Assembly: GCA_007123065.1 (NCBI GenBank)
Contig: SKSI01000081.1
Span: forward strand, 1 to 41,849
Source: Bacteroidales bacterium
GTDB lineage: Bacteria; Bacteroidota; Bacteroidia; Bacteroidales; UBA7960
Reading direction: 5' to 3'
Length of the DNA stretch: 41,849 nt
The first letter of the stretch is position 1, and the number at the start of each line of letters is the position of its first letter. Below the pieces are notes generated by a model, which was given only the letters and a program-made list of their open reading frames with translations, did no database searches and was not told the origin of the DNA. Positions 7,496 through 16,515 of this stretch are shown here, piece by piece. The position numbers and the translations under genes are program-made.

Positions 7496-9226
7496 ATGGG
7501 ACATGATACTGAGATTCTAAAGAGGGCAAAAGCCTGGCTGGGTGAAGCCTTTGATGAAGAAACGAACGATGCCGTTAAGAAACTTCTGGAAGGTGATCCT
7601 GAGGCTTTGGCTGATGCCTTTTACCGCGATCTGGAGTTTGGCACAGGTGGCTTGCGCGGAATTATGGGTATTGGCACCAACCGGATGAATAAATACACTG
7701 TGGGTATGGCTACCCAGGGACTGGCAAACTATATCCTGAAGTCTTTTCCGGATATTGACAGGCCTAAAGTCGTCATTGCACACGACTGCCGCAACAACAG
7801 TGAGCTGTTTACGAATATTGCCGCTGATGTCTTGTCTGCAAACGGTATTGCCGTCTATCTTTTTGACGCATTGCGCCCTACGCCATTGCTGTCATTCGCG
7901 GTGCGTGAACTTAAATCTCAGGCCGGTATCGTGATCACTGCCTCTCATAATCCGCCGGAGTATAACGGATACAAGGTATACTGGGATGATGGTGGTCAAC
8001 TTGTTCCACCTCACGATAAAAATGTAATTGAGGAGGTCAGGAAGGTCGAACCAGAACAAATCCTTTTTGGCGCAAATCCCTCATTGATTACAACTCTGGA
8101 TGAAACTTTCGATGCCATTTACATAGAAAAAATGAAGTCGCTGTCGCTTAATCCTGACCTGATCAGCAAGCATAATGACCTGCGTATTGTTTTTACACCC
8201 ATTCATGGCACAACAGTACGTCTGGTTCCGGAAACCTTAAAAGCATACGGGTTCAGGTCTGTTTACAATGTGCCGGAACAGGATGTTGTTGACGGAAACT
8301 TCTCTACGGTTGAATCACCCAACCCAGAAGAAAGAGCGGCCTTTGACATGGCTTTGGCAAAAGCATCAGCGGTAGATGCTGACCTGGTAATGGCCACGGA
8401 TCCGGATGGTGACAGGCTCGGTGTAGCTGTTAAGAATCAAAACGGTGATTACGAGTTAATCAATGGGAATCAGTGTGCTGTGCTGCTGACCTATTATGTG
8501 CTGGAGCAATGGAAAGCTCTTGGAAAGCTTCGCGGAGATGAATATATTGTTAAAACCATTGTTACAACCGATCTGCTTAGTGAAATAGCTGCCAACTATG
8601 ATGTTGAATGCTTTGATGTATTGACAGGATTTAAATACATTGCTGAAAAGATGCAATTGTTTGAAGGTAAAAAGCGCTTCCTTTGCGGTGGAGAGGAAAG
8701 TTATGGCTTTACGGTCGGTGATTATGTCAGGGATAAAGATGCCGTGATCAGCTGTTGTATGGTTGCAGAAGCCGCTGCCTGGGCAAAAGAACAAAACAAA
8801 ACGCTTCTGGACTTGCTCGTTGATATCTGTGTTCAATATAATCTTTATGTAGAAGACCTGATCTCCATTACAAAAAAAGGACAAAAAGGTGCAAATGAAA
8901 TTCGTGAAATGATGGATCGTTTTCGTAACAATCCGCCAAAAACCATTGATAATAAAACACTTGCACGGATTATCGATTATCAGAAAGGAACCGATCATGA
9001 TCTGTTTCTTGATGAGACCCATCCGGTTGATTTACCGAAATCAAATGTTTTGCAGTTTATCCTGGAGGACGGGACGCGCATTACGATGCGTCCATCCGGA
9101 ACGGAACCAAAAATCAAATTTTATTTCAGTTGCAAAATAGGTCTGGATAAAGCTGATGCTTATGAAAACAGGCGTAACGAATTAAAAGAGTCCATAAAAA
9201 GGATCAGAAGGGATCTGGAGATTTAA
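7496..9226 (+). CDS. Phosphoglucomutase/phosphomannomutase-type alpha-phosphohexomutase
   Basis: A 576-residue cytoplasmic enzyme with all four domains of the alpha-D-phosphohexomutase superfamily. The catalytic phosphoserine loop is 'ITASHNPPEYNGYK' (S150), the Mg2+ loop is 'DPDGDR' (D302, D304, D306), the sugar-binding loop is 'GGEESYGF' near residue 399, and the phosphate-binding loop is 'RPSGTEPKIKFY' near 535. The length fits the longer PGM2-like subgroup common in Bacteroidetes. It interconverts hexose-1- and hexose-6-phosphates (glucose or mannose), linking glycolysis to polysaccharide and cell-wall precursors; the exact sugar cannot be fixed from motifs alone. It is a single gene, with its start set by the octamer repeat leader. 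Confidence 0.9.
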   Translation: MGHDTEILKRAKAWLGEAFDEETNDAVKKLLEGDPEALADAFYRDLEFGTGGLRGIMGIGTNRMNKYTVGMATQGLANYILKSFPDIDRPKVVIAHDCRNNSELFTNIAADVLSANGIAVYLFDALRPTPLLSFAVRELKSQAGIVITASHNPPEYNGYKVYWDDGGQLVPPHDKNVIEEVRKVEPEQILFGANPSLITTLDETFDAIYIEKMKSLSLNPDLISKHNDLRIVFTPIHGTTVRLVPETLKAYGFRSVYNVPEQDVVDGNFSTVESPNPEERAAFDMALAKASAVDADLVMATDPDGDRLGVAVKNQNGDYELINGNQCAVLLTYYVLEQWKALGKLRGDEYIVKTIVTTDLLSEIAANYDVECFDVLTGFKYIAEKMQLFEGKKRFLCGGEESYGFTVGDYVRDKDAVISCCMVAEAAAWAKEQNKTLLDLLVDICVQYNLYVEDLISITKKGQKGANEIREMMDRFRNNPPKTIDNKTLARIIDYQKGTDHDLFLDETHPVDLPKSNVLQFILEDGTRITMRPSGTEPKIKFYFSCKIGLDKADAYENRRNELKESIKRIRRDLEI

Positions 9227-9252
9227 TCAGTATTGCAATTTCTGAATTTGAG

Positions 9253-9264
9253 TGTACCGGTACA
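9253..9264. repeat. Perfect 12-bp palindrome in a convergent spacer
   Basis: TGTACCGGTACA is its own reverse complement and lies between the stop of the phosphohexomutase gene and the stop of the convergent membrane-protein gene. There is no adjoining T-tract, so it is a poor terminator. A protein-binding site is possible but unsupported. Confidence 0.4.
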
Positions 9265-9270
9265 TCAACT

Positions 9271-9876
9271 TTATCGAAAGCGGCTTCTTACGTCGCTAAG
9301 GCGTTCACGTGCTTCTTTATCCTCGGGGTTTTCAAGGTATTCCATGTAGGCTTCAATAAAATCGGGATGGTCTCTGTACAGAATTTTCAGTCGTGTTTCA
9401 ACCGGCGGGATAAGTAAAAGCCCGAGTAAGCCGATGTAAAGTGCTGCCCTGTAGAAATATCTCCTGAGAAAGGGCAGTTCTCTTTTTTTGATGATGTGAT
9501 ATATAGCGAGATAAGCAGTGAAGCCGGTCAATGCCAAAAAAGCCCAGAACATAATTAAAGGCATCAGTGGAAAAAACATAAAACCGGCAAGAATGGCAAT
9601 CAGCGCAAACGAAAGCACAACTCCCATCAGAATCGTAATATAAACCTGATATGGATACAGCCCTTGTACAATGACTCTGTTCAGCATTTGCATCGGTGCA
9701 AGTTTGTTGAAGATAAAAAAGCTGAACCAGAGGTAGTAAGTAGACAGTAATGTCGTAAATACCAGCAGCGAAGTATTGGTTGCCGGACCAAGCCAGATTC
9801 TCAAAATCATAACCACGATGACCGTCACTATTCCGGCTTTTTCAAATTTATTGATGATGGTATCTTTATCATTCAT
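9271..9876 (-). CDS. Small multi-pass membrane protein of unknown function
   Basis: A 201-residue protein with four or five hydrophobic helices: about residues 14-32, 36-58, 76-100, 104-128 and 143-162. It is followed by a charged C-terminal tail ('LENPEDKEARERLSDVRSRFR') that is probably cytoplasmic. I do not recognise a family or catalytic motif. It begins 3 bp after the stop of murB, so the two are almost certainly co-transcribed. That suggests, but does not prove, a link to envelope biogenesis. An N-terminal 'MNDKDTIINKFEKAG' precedes the first helix, so there is no cleavable signal peptide. Confidence 0.7.
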   Translation of the reverse strand: MNDKDTIINKFEKAGIVTVIVVMILRIWLGPATNTSLLVFTTLLSTYYLWFSFFIFNKLAPMQMLNRVIVQGLYPYQVYITILMGVVLSFALIAILAGFMFFPLMPLIMFWAFLALTGFTAYLAIYHIIKKRELPFLRRYFYRAALYIGLLGLLLIPPVETRLKILYRDHPDFIEAYMEYLENPEDKEARERLSDVRSRFR

Positions 9877-9879
9877 AAG

Positions 9880-10884
9880 TCAGATAATGTTAACTTCAGG
9901 CTCAAGTCTGATCCCGTATTTTTCAAAAACAGATTTCTGTATTTTGTTTGCCAGTTGAATGATTTCCAGACCATTTGCTTTCCCATGGTTGACCAATACC
10001 AGGGCCTGTTGCGCGTGTACTCCGGCATCACCGTGCCGGTAGCCTTTCCAACCCGCACGATCGATCAGCCAACCGGCAGCAAGTTTCTTTCCCTTTGGAT
10101 CGTCAAATGCAACGATTTCAGGAAATTCTTTTTTTAAAACCGAGAATGTTTTTTTGGAAACAACCGGATTTTTAAAAAAACTTCCGGCATTGCCTAATTT
10201 CTCAGGATCGGGCAATTTGCTTCTACGGATGTTGCAAACAGCTTTTCGGACGTCACCGATGCCGGGGTTATCAATTCCTGCTGAAGTGAGTTCCGCCGAG
10301 AGGCTTCCATAACCGGTTTTTGCAATAGGTTTGGTGTCCAGTGCCAGCGTAACAGAGGCAATCACATACCTGTCTTTGCCTGCCTGCTTAAAGAAACTGT
10401 CGCGGTATCCAAAGTTGCACGATTTCTTGTCAAAAATTTTAAATGTCTTCTTTTCCTTGTCGAATGCCGTCAGACTATGGAAATGGTCTTTAAGTTCCGA
10501 GCCGTAAGCACCAATATTCTGTATCGGACTGCTGCCCGTTTGCCCGGGGATGAGGGAAAGGTTTTCCAAACCTCCCCAGTTTTGGTCTACACAATAAGCC
10601 ACCACATCATCCCAGTCTTCTCCTGCTGCGACTTCGAGCAAAATTTTCCCGGGTTTTGTGCCGATAACCTTTTTCCCCTTGATAGCGATCCGGATCACCA
10701 TGCCGTCAAAATCACCCAGAAAGAGCATATTGCTGCCTCCGCCAAGTACCAAATGCTTTCCTTGATAAGTTGAAAGAAGTGCCGGCAGGGCCTCTCTGGA
10801 AGACACTTCAACGTATTCTTTTGCGTATGCGTCCGTTCCGAAGGTGTGTAAGTCTTTCAGAGGATAATTTACGTGTTTCAACAT
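9880..10884 (-). CDS. murB: UDP-N-acetylmuramate dehydrogenase (MurB)
   Basis: A 334-residue FAD enzyme that reduces UDP-GlcNAc-enolpyruvate to UDP-MurNAc, the second committed step of peptidoglycan synthesis. FAD-binding features are 'LVLGGGSNMLF' near residue 47 and 'LSLIPGQTGSSPIQNIGAYG' in the middle. The catalytic signatures 'FGYRDSFFK' (type I MurB Tyr loop), 'NAGSFFKNP' (proton-donor Ser) and the C-terminal 'EPEVNI' Glu are all present. 'GQTGSSPIQ' replaces the more common GTVGAAPVQ, a mild variation. It is the first gene of a two-gene operon with the membrane protein that starts 3 bp downstream. Confidence 0.93.
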   Translation of the reverse strand: MLKHVNYPLKDLHTFGTDAYAKEYVEVSSREALPALLSTYQGKHLVLGGGSNMLFLGDFDGMVIRIAIKGKKVIGTKPGKILLEVAAGEDWDDVVAYCVDQNWGGLENLSLIPGQTGSSPIQNIGAYGSELKDHFHSLTAFDKEKKTFKIFDKKSCNFGYRDSFFKQAGKDRYVIASVTLALDTKPIAKTGYGSLSAELTSAGIDNPGIGDVRKAVCNIRRSKLPDPEKLGNAGSFFKNPVVSKKTFSVLKKEFPEIVAFDDPKGKKLAAGWLIDRAGWKGYRHGDAGVHAQQALVLVNHGKANGLEIIQLANKIQKSVFEKYGIRLEPEVNII

Positions 10885-10929
10885 ACAACACGGGTATTGC
10901 GAAAATAGTTTTCAGGATGATTTACCGTC

Positions 10930-10937
10930 CAAAGTTA
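10930..10937 (-). promoter_or_regulatory. -7 promoter box for murB
   Basis: On the minus strand this reads TAACTTTG, matching TAnnTTTG. It lies about 46 bp upstream of the murB start, for a leader of about 40 nt. No good -33 box was seen. Confidence 0.45.
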
Positions 10938-11032
10938 ATGATAATGTCCTATTTTGCCACCGGAATAATGGAAATTAACGGAAAGCAGGACATAATACCA
11001 CTTTCTTAATGTGTAAAATATGTTTAATCTGA

Positions 11033-11620
11033 TTAGCGGGTCAGGATGATGTTTTTTTCCTCAATCAGTTTGCGTAAGTTGATTAATGCATAACGCATCC
11101 TGCCCAAAGCCGTGTTGATACTAACATCTGTAATTTGCGCAATCTCCTTGAAACTCATATCCTCATAATGACGCATTTTGAGCACTTCCTTCTGCTCATC
11201 AGGCAAGTGTTCAATCAGCTTTTTGACATCATCGTGAATTTGTGCAATGATCAGTTTGTCTTCAATGGTTTCATCATAAACCATAAGGGTCTCAAAAAGA
11301 TCATATTCCTCACTGTTCTCCCGGAAAGGCATCCGTTTCGACTTCCTGAAAAAGTCAATAATGAGATTGTGGGCAATACGCATAGCCCAGGGGAGAAATT
11401 TCCCTTCCTCATTATAGGATCCTGCTCTGAGTGTATTGATGATCTTGATGAATGTATCCTGAAATACATCCTCAGCAAGATGCTTGTCTTTCACTATAAG
11501 AAGGATATATGAGAAAAGCTTTCTTTGATGCCTGTTAATCAGTGCTTCAAGGGCATTGTGTTCACCAGAAATAAATAGACGGATCAACTCTTGATCGCTA
11601 GTCGCTACGCGGTCATTCAT
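11033..11620 (-). CDS. ECF-type RNA polymerase sigma factor
   Basis: A 195-residue sigma-70-family protein with region 2 'DVFQDTFIKIINTLR' and 'FLPWAMRIAHNLIIDFFRK', and region 4 'HLPDEQKEVLKMRHYEDMSFKEIAQITDVSINTALGRMRYA' (helix-turn-helix). No anti-sigma gene is adjacent, so its signal is unknown. The family controls extracytoplasmic or stationary responses in Bacteroidetes. An upstream in-frame ATG at 11635 would add five residues. I prefer 11620 because GGAGG, a Shine-Dalgarno sequence unusual for this phylum, sits 8 nt upstream of it and would otherwise be coding. It has a very good own promoter at 11734-11764 with a leader of about 100 nt. Confidence 0.88.
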   Translation of the reverse strand: MNDRVATSDQELIRLFISGEHNALEALINRHQRKLFSYILLIVKDKHLAEDVFQDTFIKIINTLRAGSYNEEGKFLPWAMRIAHNLIIDFFRKSKRMPFRENSEEYDLFETLMVYDETIEDKLIIAQIHDDVKKLIEHLPDEQKEVLKMRHYEDMSFKEIAQITDVSINTALGRMRYALINLRKLIEEKNIILTR

Positions 11621-11733
11621 AAGATTGGCCTCCATGTGTTGTTAAACTAGCGTATACGTCTAATCGATAAGTTGTCCTCCTGTTATTTGATGAATACTTT
11701 GGCGAAGGGGTGTTTTTCGCACTTTCACTGCTA

Positions 11734-11764
11734 CAAATATAATTTTTTTTTTAAGCGTGACAAA
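11734..11764 (-). promoter_or_regulatory. Consensus Bacteroidetes promoter for the sigma factor gene
   Basis: Read on the minus strand, TTTG (11764-11761), exactly 19 bp, then TATATTTG (11741-11734). This is the best match to the -33/-7 consensus in the window and is flanked upstream by a T-rich tract (A-rich on the other strand). It also lies 19-49 bp beyond the end of the acyl-CoA synthetase gene, so the sigma gene need not depend on read-through. Confidence 0.65.
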
Positions 11765-11782
11765 ACTTTTTTTGAAAAACAC

Positions 11783-13444
11783 CTATTTATCCATCGTATA
11801 GAGAAAGCGTTTGATGCTTTTCTTTGGTGTTTTTTCAAATTCCTCCGGTACGATATCAATATCTGCGATGTTCATGTATGCCGGAAGTTTTTCGTTAATT
11901 TCCTTTTTATAATTCTTCAGGGTTTGTTGAAACATCTGCTCGCTGATGCTTGATTTGTCAATGGTTTCATAATCAGGATAAATGAGTGCCTGTAACACTC
12001 CTTTCCGTTCCCTGACCAGTGTTTCCTGAATGTAAAGCTTATTGTTAAGCATTGCTTCGATCTCTTCCGGATAGATATTTTGCCCGGAAGGACCAAGTAT
12101 CATACTTTTGCTACGGCCTTTGATAAAGACATAATCGTCGTTGTCAAGAAGTCCGAGATCACCTGTATGCAGCCATCCATCGCTGTTAAGGGCATCTTTT
12201 GTGGCTTCTTCATTTTTGAAATAACCGGTCATTACGTTTTCACCCTTAACCAGGATCTCACCTGCAATTCTTTCCGGGTCAGGACTGTCAATTTTCATTT
12301 CCAGGAAGTCTACAACTTTTCCTGCCGACTCCAGTTTGGTGTTTTTCCAGTTTGCGTAACTGATCAGCGGTCCGCATTCCGTCATTCCATAGCCGATGGA
12401 GTAGGGGAAACCGATCTTCTTCAAAAACAGTTCAACCTCCTTGTTCAGCGGCGCGCCTCCAATAACGATCTCATGAAAGTTTCCGCCAAAGACATCTACC
12501 AGTTTTTTTCGAATTTTATTATGAACAATCTTTTTCAATCCCGGTGTTTTCAGCAAAATCTTCATTGCCGGCTTGTCAAGGGCAGGAATGATCTGTTTTT
12601 TATAGATTTTTTCAATGATTAGTGGCACGGCCAGTACCAACCGTGGTTTTACCTCCTTGAATGCCTGGATGATGATCTGCGGGGAAGGTGTTTTGGTCAG
12701 GAAAGTGACGTGGCAACCCAGTGTGAATGGCCACAGGAACTCAAAAGCACATCCGTATGCATGTGCCAGGGGCAAAAATGATACAATTTTGTCGCCGGGA
12801 TTGAGCGGCATGTTTTCGTTCGCATAAACAATATTTGCAGCCAGGCTGTTGTGTGGAAGCATAACCCCTTTTGTAAACCCTGTGGTTCCTGAAGTGTAAC
12901 TGATCACACCCAGTGTGTCGTTAGAAAGTTCAGGAAACATTAAACTGTCTGGCTGAATGCCCAGCGGATATTTCTTTTGATAAAGGTCTTCAATTTTTTC
13001 AGCTTGCTTCTCGAGGATCCGTCCTGGGCCGTCGTGCAAAACGGAAAAATCGTTCAGGGAGAGTGTACCCAGCAGTCGATTGATTTTCTCTGGATCCAGG
13101 TTGTCGAACAGGTTGTCGGCAGCCAGCAGCAGGCGCGCCTCGGAGTGGTTGATGATGTGGTGGACATCATTGGCCTTGAAATCAGGTAAAATGGGTACAA
13201 CCGTTCCGCCATAGGTGATCACGGCAAGATAAGCGATGCCCCAATGGGCAGAATTCTTTCCCAGCAAAGCAATTTTATCTCCTTTCTTGATTCCGCAAGC
13301 CTCAAAACGGGTGTGTAGATGGGCAATGTAACCTGCAACATCTCCATATGTAAATGATTTGCCCTTGTAATCTGCCAGTGCGGTAATATTCCAATTGTTT
13401 CGGATTGCTTTAAGAATGAAGACGCTCAACTTTTCCTTGATCAT
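11783..13444 (-). CDS. Long-chain fatty-acid-CoA ligase-like AMP-forming synthetase
   Basis: A 553-residue member of the ANL adenylating superfamily. Signature P-loop 'ISYTSGTTGFTKGVMLPH' lies near residue 180, motif 'IGYGMTECGPLISY' near 340, the hinge-region 'GWLHTGDLG' near 420 and the catalytic-lysine region 'KKSIKRF' at the C-terminus. Such enzymes activate a carboxylic acid to acyl-AMP and transfer it to CoA. The overall pattern fits medium- or long-chain fatty acids, but substrate specificity is not readable. It is probably peripheral to the inner membrane. It stands alone on the minus strand, divergent from uvrA. Confidence 0.88.
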   Translation of the reverse strand: MIKEKLSVFILKAIRNNWNITALADYKGKSFTYGDVAGYIAHLHTRFEACGIKKGDKIALLGKNSAHWGIAYLAVITYGGTVVPILPDFKANDVHHIINHSEARLLLAADNLFDNLDPEKINRLLGTLSLNDFSVLHDGPGRILEKQAEKIEDLYQKKYPLGIQPDSLMFPELSNDTLGVISYTSGTTGFTKGVMLPHNSLAANIVYANENMPLNPGDKIVSFLPLAHAYGCAFEFLWPFTLGCHVTFLTKTPSPQIIIQAFKEVKPRLVLAVPLIIEKIYKKQIIPALDKPAMKILLKTPGLKKIVHNKIRKKLVDVFGGNFHEIVIGGAPLNKEVELFLKKIGFPYSIGYGMTECGPLISYANWKNTKLESAGKVVDFLEMKIDSPDPERIAGEILVKGENVMTGYFKNEEATKDALNSDGWLHTGDLGLLDNDDYVFIKGRSKSMILGPSGQNIYPEEIEAMLNNKLYIQETLVRERKGVLQALIYPDYETIDKSSISEQMFQQTLKNYKKEINEKLPAYMNIADIDIVPEEFEKTPKKSIKRFLYTMDK

Positions 13445-13570
13445 AATTCCGGAATTTTTATTTTTAAACAGATTTTTTGCAATTTCAGCGCAAGTTACAA
13501 ATAATGAGACAATCTTTCAAAACATCTTTTTTTGACCTGATATAAAGGAAACCGGTGCGAAAAATAATCG

Positions 13571-13578
13571 TAATTTTG
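13571..13578 (+). promoter_or_regulatory. -7 promoter box for uvrA
   Basis: TAATTTTG matches TAnnTTTG and ends 22 bp before the first ATG of uvrA. No -33 box at normal spacing was found. Nothing resembling an SOS box was recognised nearby. Confidence 0.5.
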
Positions 13579-13600
13579 CAAATTATACTTTTCTGATTCA

Positions 13601-16429
13601 ATGATGGGGATAGAATTGCTGGACAGCCGGAATTACGTGTTGATCAAGGGTGCGCGTGTACACAACCTGAAATCTGTGGACGTTGCCATTGAACGCAACC
13701 GTTTTGTGGTGATCACCGGATTGTCCGGGTCAGGGAAATCTTCTCTTGCTTTTGATACGCTTTATGCTGAAGGTCAGCGGCGCTATGTTGAAAGCCTTAG
13801 TGCATACGCCCGTCAATTCCTCGGCAGGATGCATAAACCGGAAGTGGATTACATCAAAGGAATTTCACCTGCCATCGCCATTGAGCAACGGGTTAATAGC
13901 AGGAATCCAAGATCTACCGTGGGAACTACAACAGAAGTGTATGACTACCTGAAACTGCTTTTTGCCCGGATTGGAAAAACATACTCACCTGTTTCCGGTA
14001 AAGAAGTAAAAAGAGATACGGTAACTGATGTTGTGGATTTTTGCCTGGCCCTGCCAGGTGGCACAATGTTGATGCTGATCGCTCCTCTCATTCTTACCCA
14101 CGGCCGAAGTGTTGATGAACAGCTTTCTGTTTTACTGCAACAAGGTTTTACAAGAGTCATTATCAAGGATAAAGTTGGACGAATAGAGGAAATTCTTGCT
14201 TCGGGTGACCTGCCAAAGGCCACCGATATCGGTGTGGTGATCGACCGCTTTGCCGTTGATCCTGAAGATACACAGTTTATAGCCCGTATCGCTGATTCCG
14301 TGCAGACTGCTTTTTATGAAGGGAAGGATGCCTGCATCCTGGATTATGCCATAGAAGGCGAACAAAGAAAAGTTACTTTTTCCAATCGTTTTGAACGCGA
14401 TGGTATGGTGTTTGAAAAGCCATCCGTAAACCTGTTTACCTTTAACAATCCTTACGGTGCCTGCCGCTCGTGTGAAGGCTTTGGCAGTGTGATCGGCATT
14501 GATCCTGACCTTGTGGTTCCCAACAAACGCCTGTCGGTTTTTGAAGGTGCTATAGCACCCTGGAAGGGTGAAAAAATGGGAGAGTGGAAGAATCAACTGG
14601 TTTCTAACGCCTATAAGTTTGATTTTCCAATTCATAAACCTTATAAAAACCTTTCTGAAAAGCAAAAAGAACTGCTATGGACAGGAAATGAATATTTTCA
14701 CGGTCTCAGCGATTTCTTTAAGATGGTTGAGGAGAATACCTATAAGATCCAATATCGTGTAATGCTCTCCCGGTATCGGGGAAAAAAAACCTGTCCGGAA
14801 TGTAAAGGTACCCGGCTTCGTAAGGATGCAAACTATGTAAAAGTGGGCGGACATTCCATCACTGAGATGGTGCTGAAGCCGTTGCACAACCTGAAGCAGC
14901 TGTTTGACGAACTCCGTTTTTCAAAAGAGGAACTTGCTGTTTCAAAAAGGTTGCTTATTGAGATCAGGAACCGGCTGGAATATCTGAATGATGTCGGACT
15001 TGGATATCTTACCCTTAACAGGCTTTCCAACACGCTGTCGGGAGGAGAATCGCAACGGATCAATCTGGCTACCTCTCTTGGAAGCAGTCTTGTCGGTTCA
15101 CTTTATATTCTCGATGAACCCAGTATAGGTTTGCATCAGCGCGACACACACCGGCTCATCGGTATCCTGAAAAAACTTCGTGATACCGGAAATACCGTGA
15201 TTGTTGTGGAGCATGACGAGGATATCATACGCGCTGCCGATCAGGTGATCGACATTGGTCCGCTGGCCGGCACTCAGGGTGGAGAAATCGTTTTTCAGGG
15301 TAGCTTTGATAAGCTTATCCTGAGGAATGACAGTCTGACAGCAGCCTATCTGAACAAGGAGAAGGAAATCCCTTTGCCGGATTCCAGAAGGAAATGGAAG
15401 GAATACATCACTCTGGGTGGCGTGCGGCAGCACAATCTTAAAGGGTTTGATGTAAAAATCCCACTGCAGGTGATGACAGTCATCAGCGGCGTAAGTGGAT
15501 CCGGTAAAAGCACCCTGGTAAGAAATATCCTGTTTCCTGCGCTGAAAAAGGAGTATGGTGGCTATGGCGAACGCACGGGCAGCTTTGATGGACTTGAAGG
15601 CGATATCAAAAGCCTGAAAGACGTCGAATATATTGACCAGAACCCGATTGGGAAATCTTCCCGGTCAAATCCGGTAACCTACCTGAAAGCCTATGATGAC
15701 ATCCGCCAACTTTTTGCAGCTCAGCCGCTGGCAAAAACCAGGGCCTACAAACCCGGCTTCTTTTCTTTTAATATTGATGGCGGAAGATGTCCGGAATGTG
15801 AAGGGGAGGGGACCGTCCGCATTGAGATGCAGTTTATGGCAGATATCATACTCGAATGCGAAAGTTGTAAAGGAAAGCGTTTCAAAGAAGAGATTCTTGA
15901 TATAAATTTCAATGGCAAAACCATCACGGATGTGCTCGATATGACCGTTGATGATTCCATCGATTTCTTTAAAAATGCAGAATCGGGATGGGCGATCTGC
16001 AAAAGGATTGCAACCCGCTTGCAGCCACTAACTGATGTGGGATTGGGATATGTTCGTCTTGGACAACCAAGCAGCACACTGAGTGGCGGCGAAGCACAGC
16101 GGATCAAGCTGGCTTCTTTTCTAACCAAGGGGATCACCCCGGAAAAAACCATGTTTATCTTTGATGAACCCACAACAGGCCTGCATTTTCACGACATCAA
16201 CAAGCTATTGATCGCGTTTAATGCATTGATAGACAATGGACATACCCTTGTTGTTATTGAACACAACCCCGACGTGATCAAATGTGCCGACTGGATCATC
16301 GACCTGGGTCCCGATGGTGGCGAAAATGGTGGCGAACTGATCTTTGAAGGCACACCGGAGGAGCTTGTCCAATGCAAGGCATCCATTACCGGTGAATTCC
16401 TTAGGGGAAAGGTTAACGGTAAACGGTAA
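13601..16429 (+). CDS. uvrA: Excinuclease ABC subunit A (UvrA)
   Basis: A 942-residue ABC-type ATPase that recognises damage in nucleotide-excision repair together with UvrB. Two ABC modules are visible. The first has Walker A 'GLSGSGKSSLAFDTLYAEGQ', ABC signature 'LSGGESQRI' and Walker B 'LYILDEPSIGLH'. The second has 'GVSGSGKSTLV', 'LSGGEAQRIKLA' and 'FIFDEPTTGLH'. Cys pairs for the zinc modules are present ('CRSCEGFG', 'CPECKGTR', 'CPECEGEG', 'CESCKGKR'). The length is normal. 'MM' opens the protein, so the start could be either 13601 or 13604. The last codons (V-N-G-K-R-stop) are written in the GGTAAAC heptamer repeat that continues past the gene. Confidence 0.97.
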   Translation: MMGIELLDSRNYVLIKGARVHNLKSVDVAIERNRFVVITGLSGSGKSSLAFDTLYAEGQRRYVESLSAYARQFLGRMHKPEVDYIKGISPAIAIEQRVNSRNPRSTVGTTTEVYDYLKLLFARIGKTYSPVSGKEVKRDTVTDVVDFCLALPGGTMLMLIAPLILTHGRSVDEQLSVLLQQGFTRVIIKDKVGRIEEILASGDLPKATDIGVVIDRFAVDPEDTQFIARIADSVQTAFYEGKDACILDYAIEGEQRKVTFSNRFERDGMVFEKPSVNLFTFNNPYGACRSCEGFGSVIGIDPDLVVPNKRLSVFEGAIAPWKGEKMGEWKNQLVSNAYKFDFPIHKPYKNLSEKQKELLWTGNEYFHGLSDFFKMVEENTYKIQYRVMLSRYRGKKTCPECKGTRLRKDANYVKVGGHSITEMVLKPLHNLKQLFDELRFSKEELAVSKRLLIEIRNRLEYLNDVGLGYLTLNRLSNTLSGGESQRINLATSLGSSLVGSLYILDEPSIGLHQRDTHRLIGILKKLRDTGNTVIVVEHDEDIIRAADQVIDIGPLAGTQGGEIVFQGSFDKLILRNDSLTAAYLNKEKEIPLPDSRRKWKEYITLGGVRQHNLKGFDVKIPLQVMTVISGVSGSGKSTLVRNILFPALKKEYGGYGERTGSFDGLEGDIKSLKDVEYIDQNPIGKSSRSNPVTYLKAYDDIRQLFAAQPLAKTRAYKPGFFSFNIDGGRCPECEGEGTVRIEMQFMADIILECESCKGKRFKEEILDINFNGKTITDVLDMTVDDSIDFFKNAESGWAICKRIATRLQPLTDVGLGYVRLGQPSSTLSGGEAQRIKLASFLTKGITPEKTMFIFDEPTTGLHFHDINKLLIAFNALIDNGHTLVVIEHNPDVIKCADWIIDLGPDGGENGGELIFEGTPEELVQCKASITGEFLRGKVNGKR

Positions 16430-16445
16430 ACGGTAAACGGTAAAC
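16411..16445 (+). repeat. GGTAAAC heptamer array overlapping the uvrA stop codon
   Basis: A degenerate unit GGTTAAC (16411-16417) is followed by four exact GGTAAAC units (16418-16445). The uvrA stop TAA at 16427-16429 falls inside the array, so the last four sense codons of uvrA are repeat sequence. Confidence 0.85.
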
Positions 16446-16449
16446 AGCC

Positions 16450-16515
16450 TTAATCTTAACCTTAACCTTAACCTTAACCTTAATCTTAACCTTAACCTTA
16501 ATCTTAACCTTAACC
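16450..16515 (+). repeat. TTAACC/TTAATC hexamer array overlapping the aminotransferase stop codon
   Basis: Eleven 6-bp units, eight TTAACC and three TTAATC, occupy 66 bp without interruption. The TAA stop of the minus-strand aminotransferase (16510-16512) lies in the last unit. The whole convergent spacer between uvrA and this gene is therefore microsatellite. Confidence 0.9.

Noticed and set aside
8456..9022. Long antisense open frame (188 codons) opposite the phosphohexomutase gene
   Set aside because: It lies entirely inside a well-supported enzyme gene, is rich in Phe/Cys/Ile without family motifs, and has no promoter or start context.
16450..16515. Telomere-like TTAACC repeats suggesting eukaryotic contamination or a chromosome end
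   Set aside because: The array is flanked by intact bacterial genes on both sides, contains TTAATC variants and is only 66 bp long, so a local microsatellite is the simpler reading.
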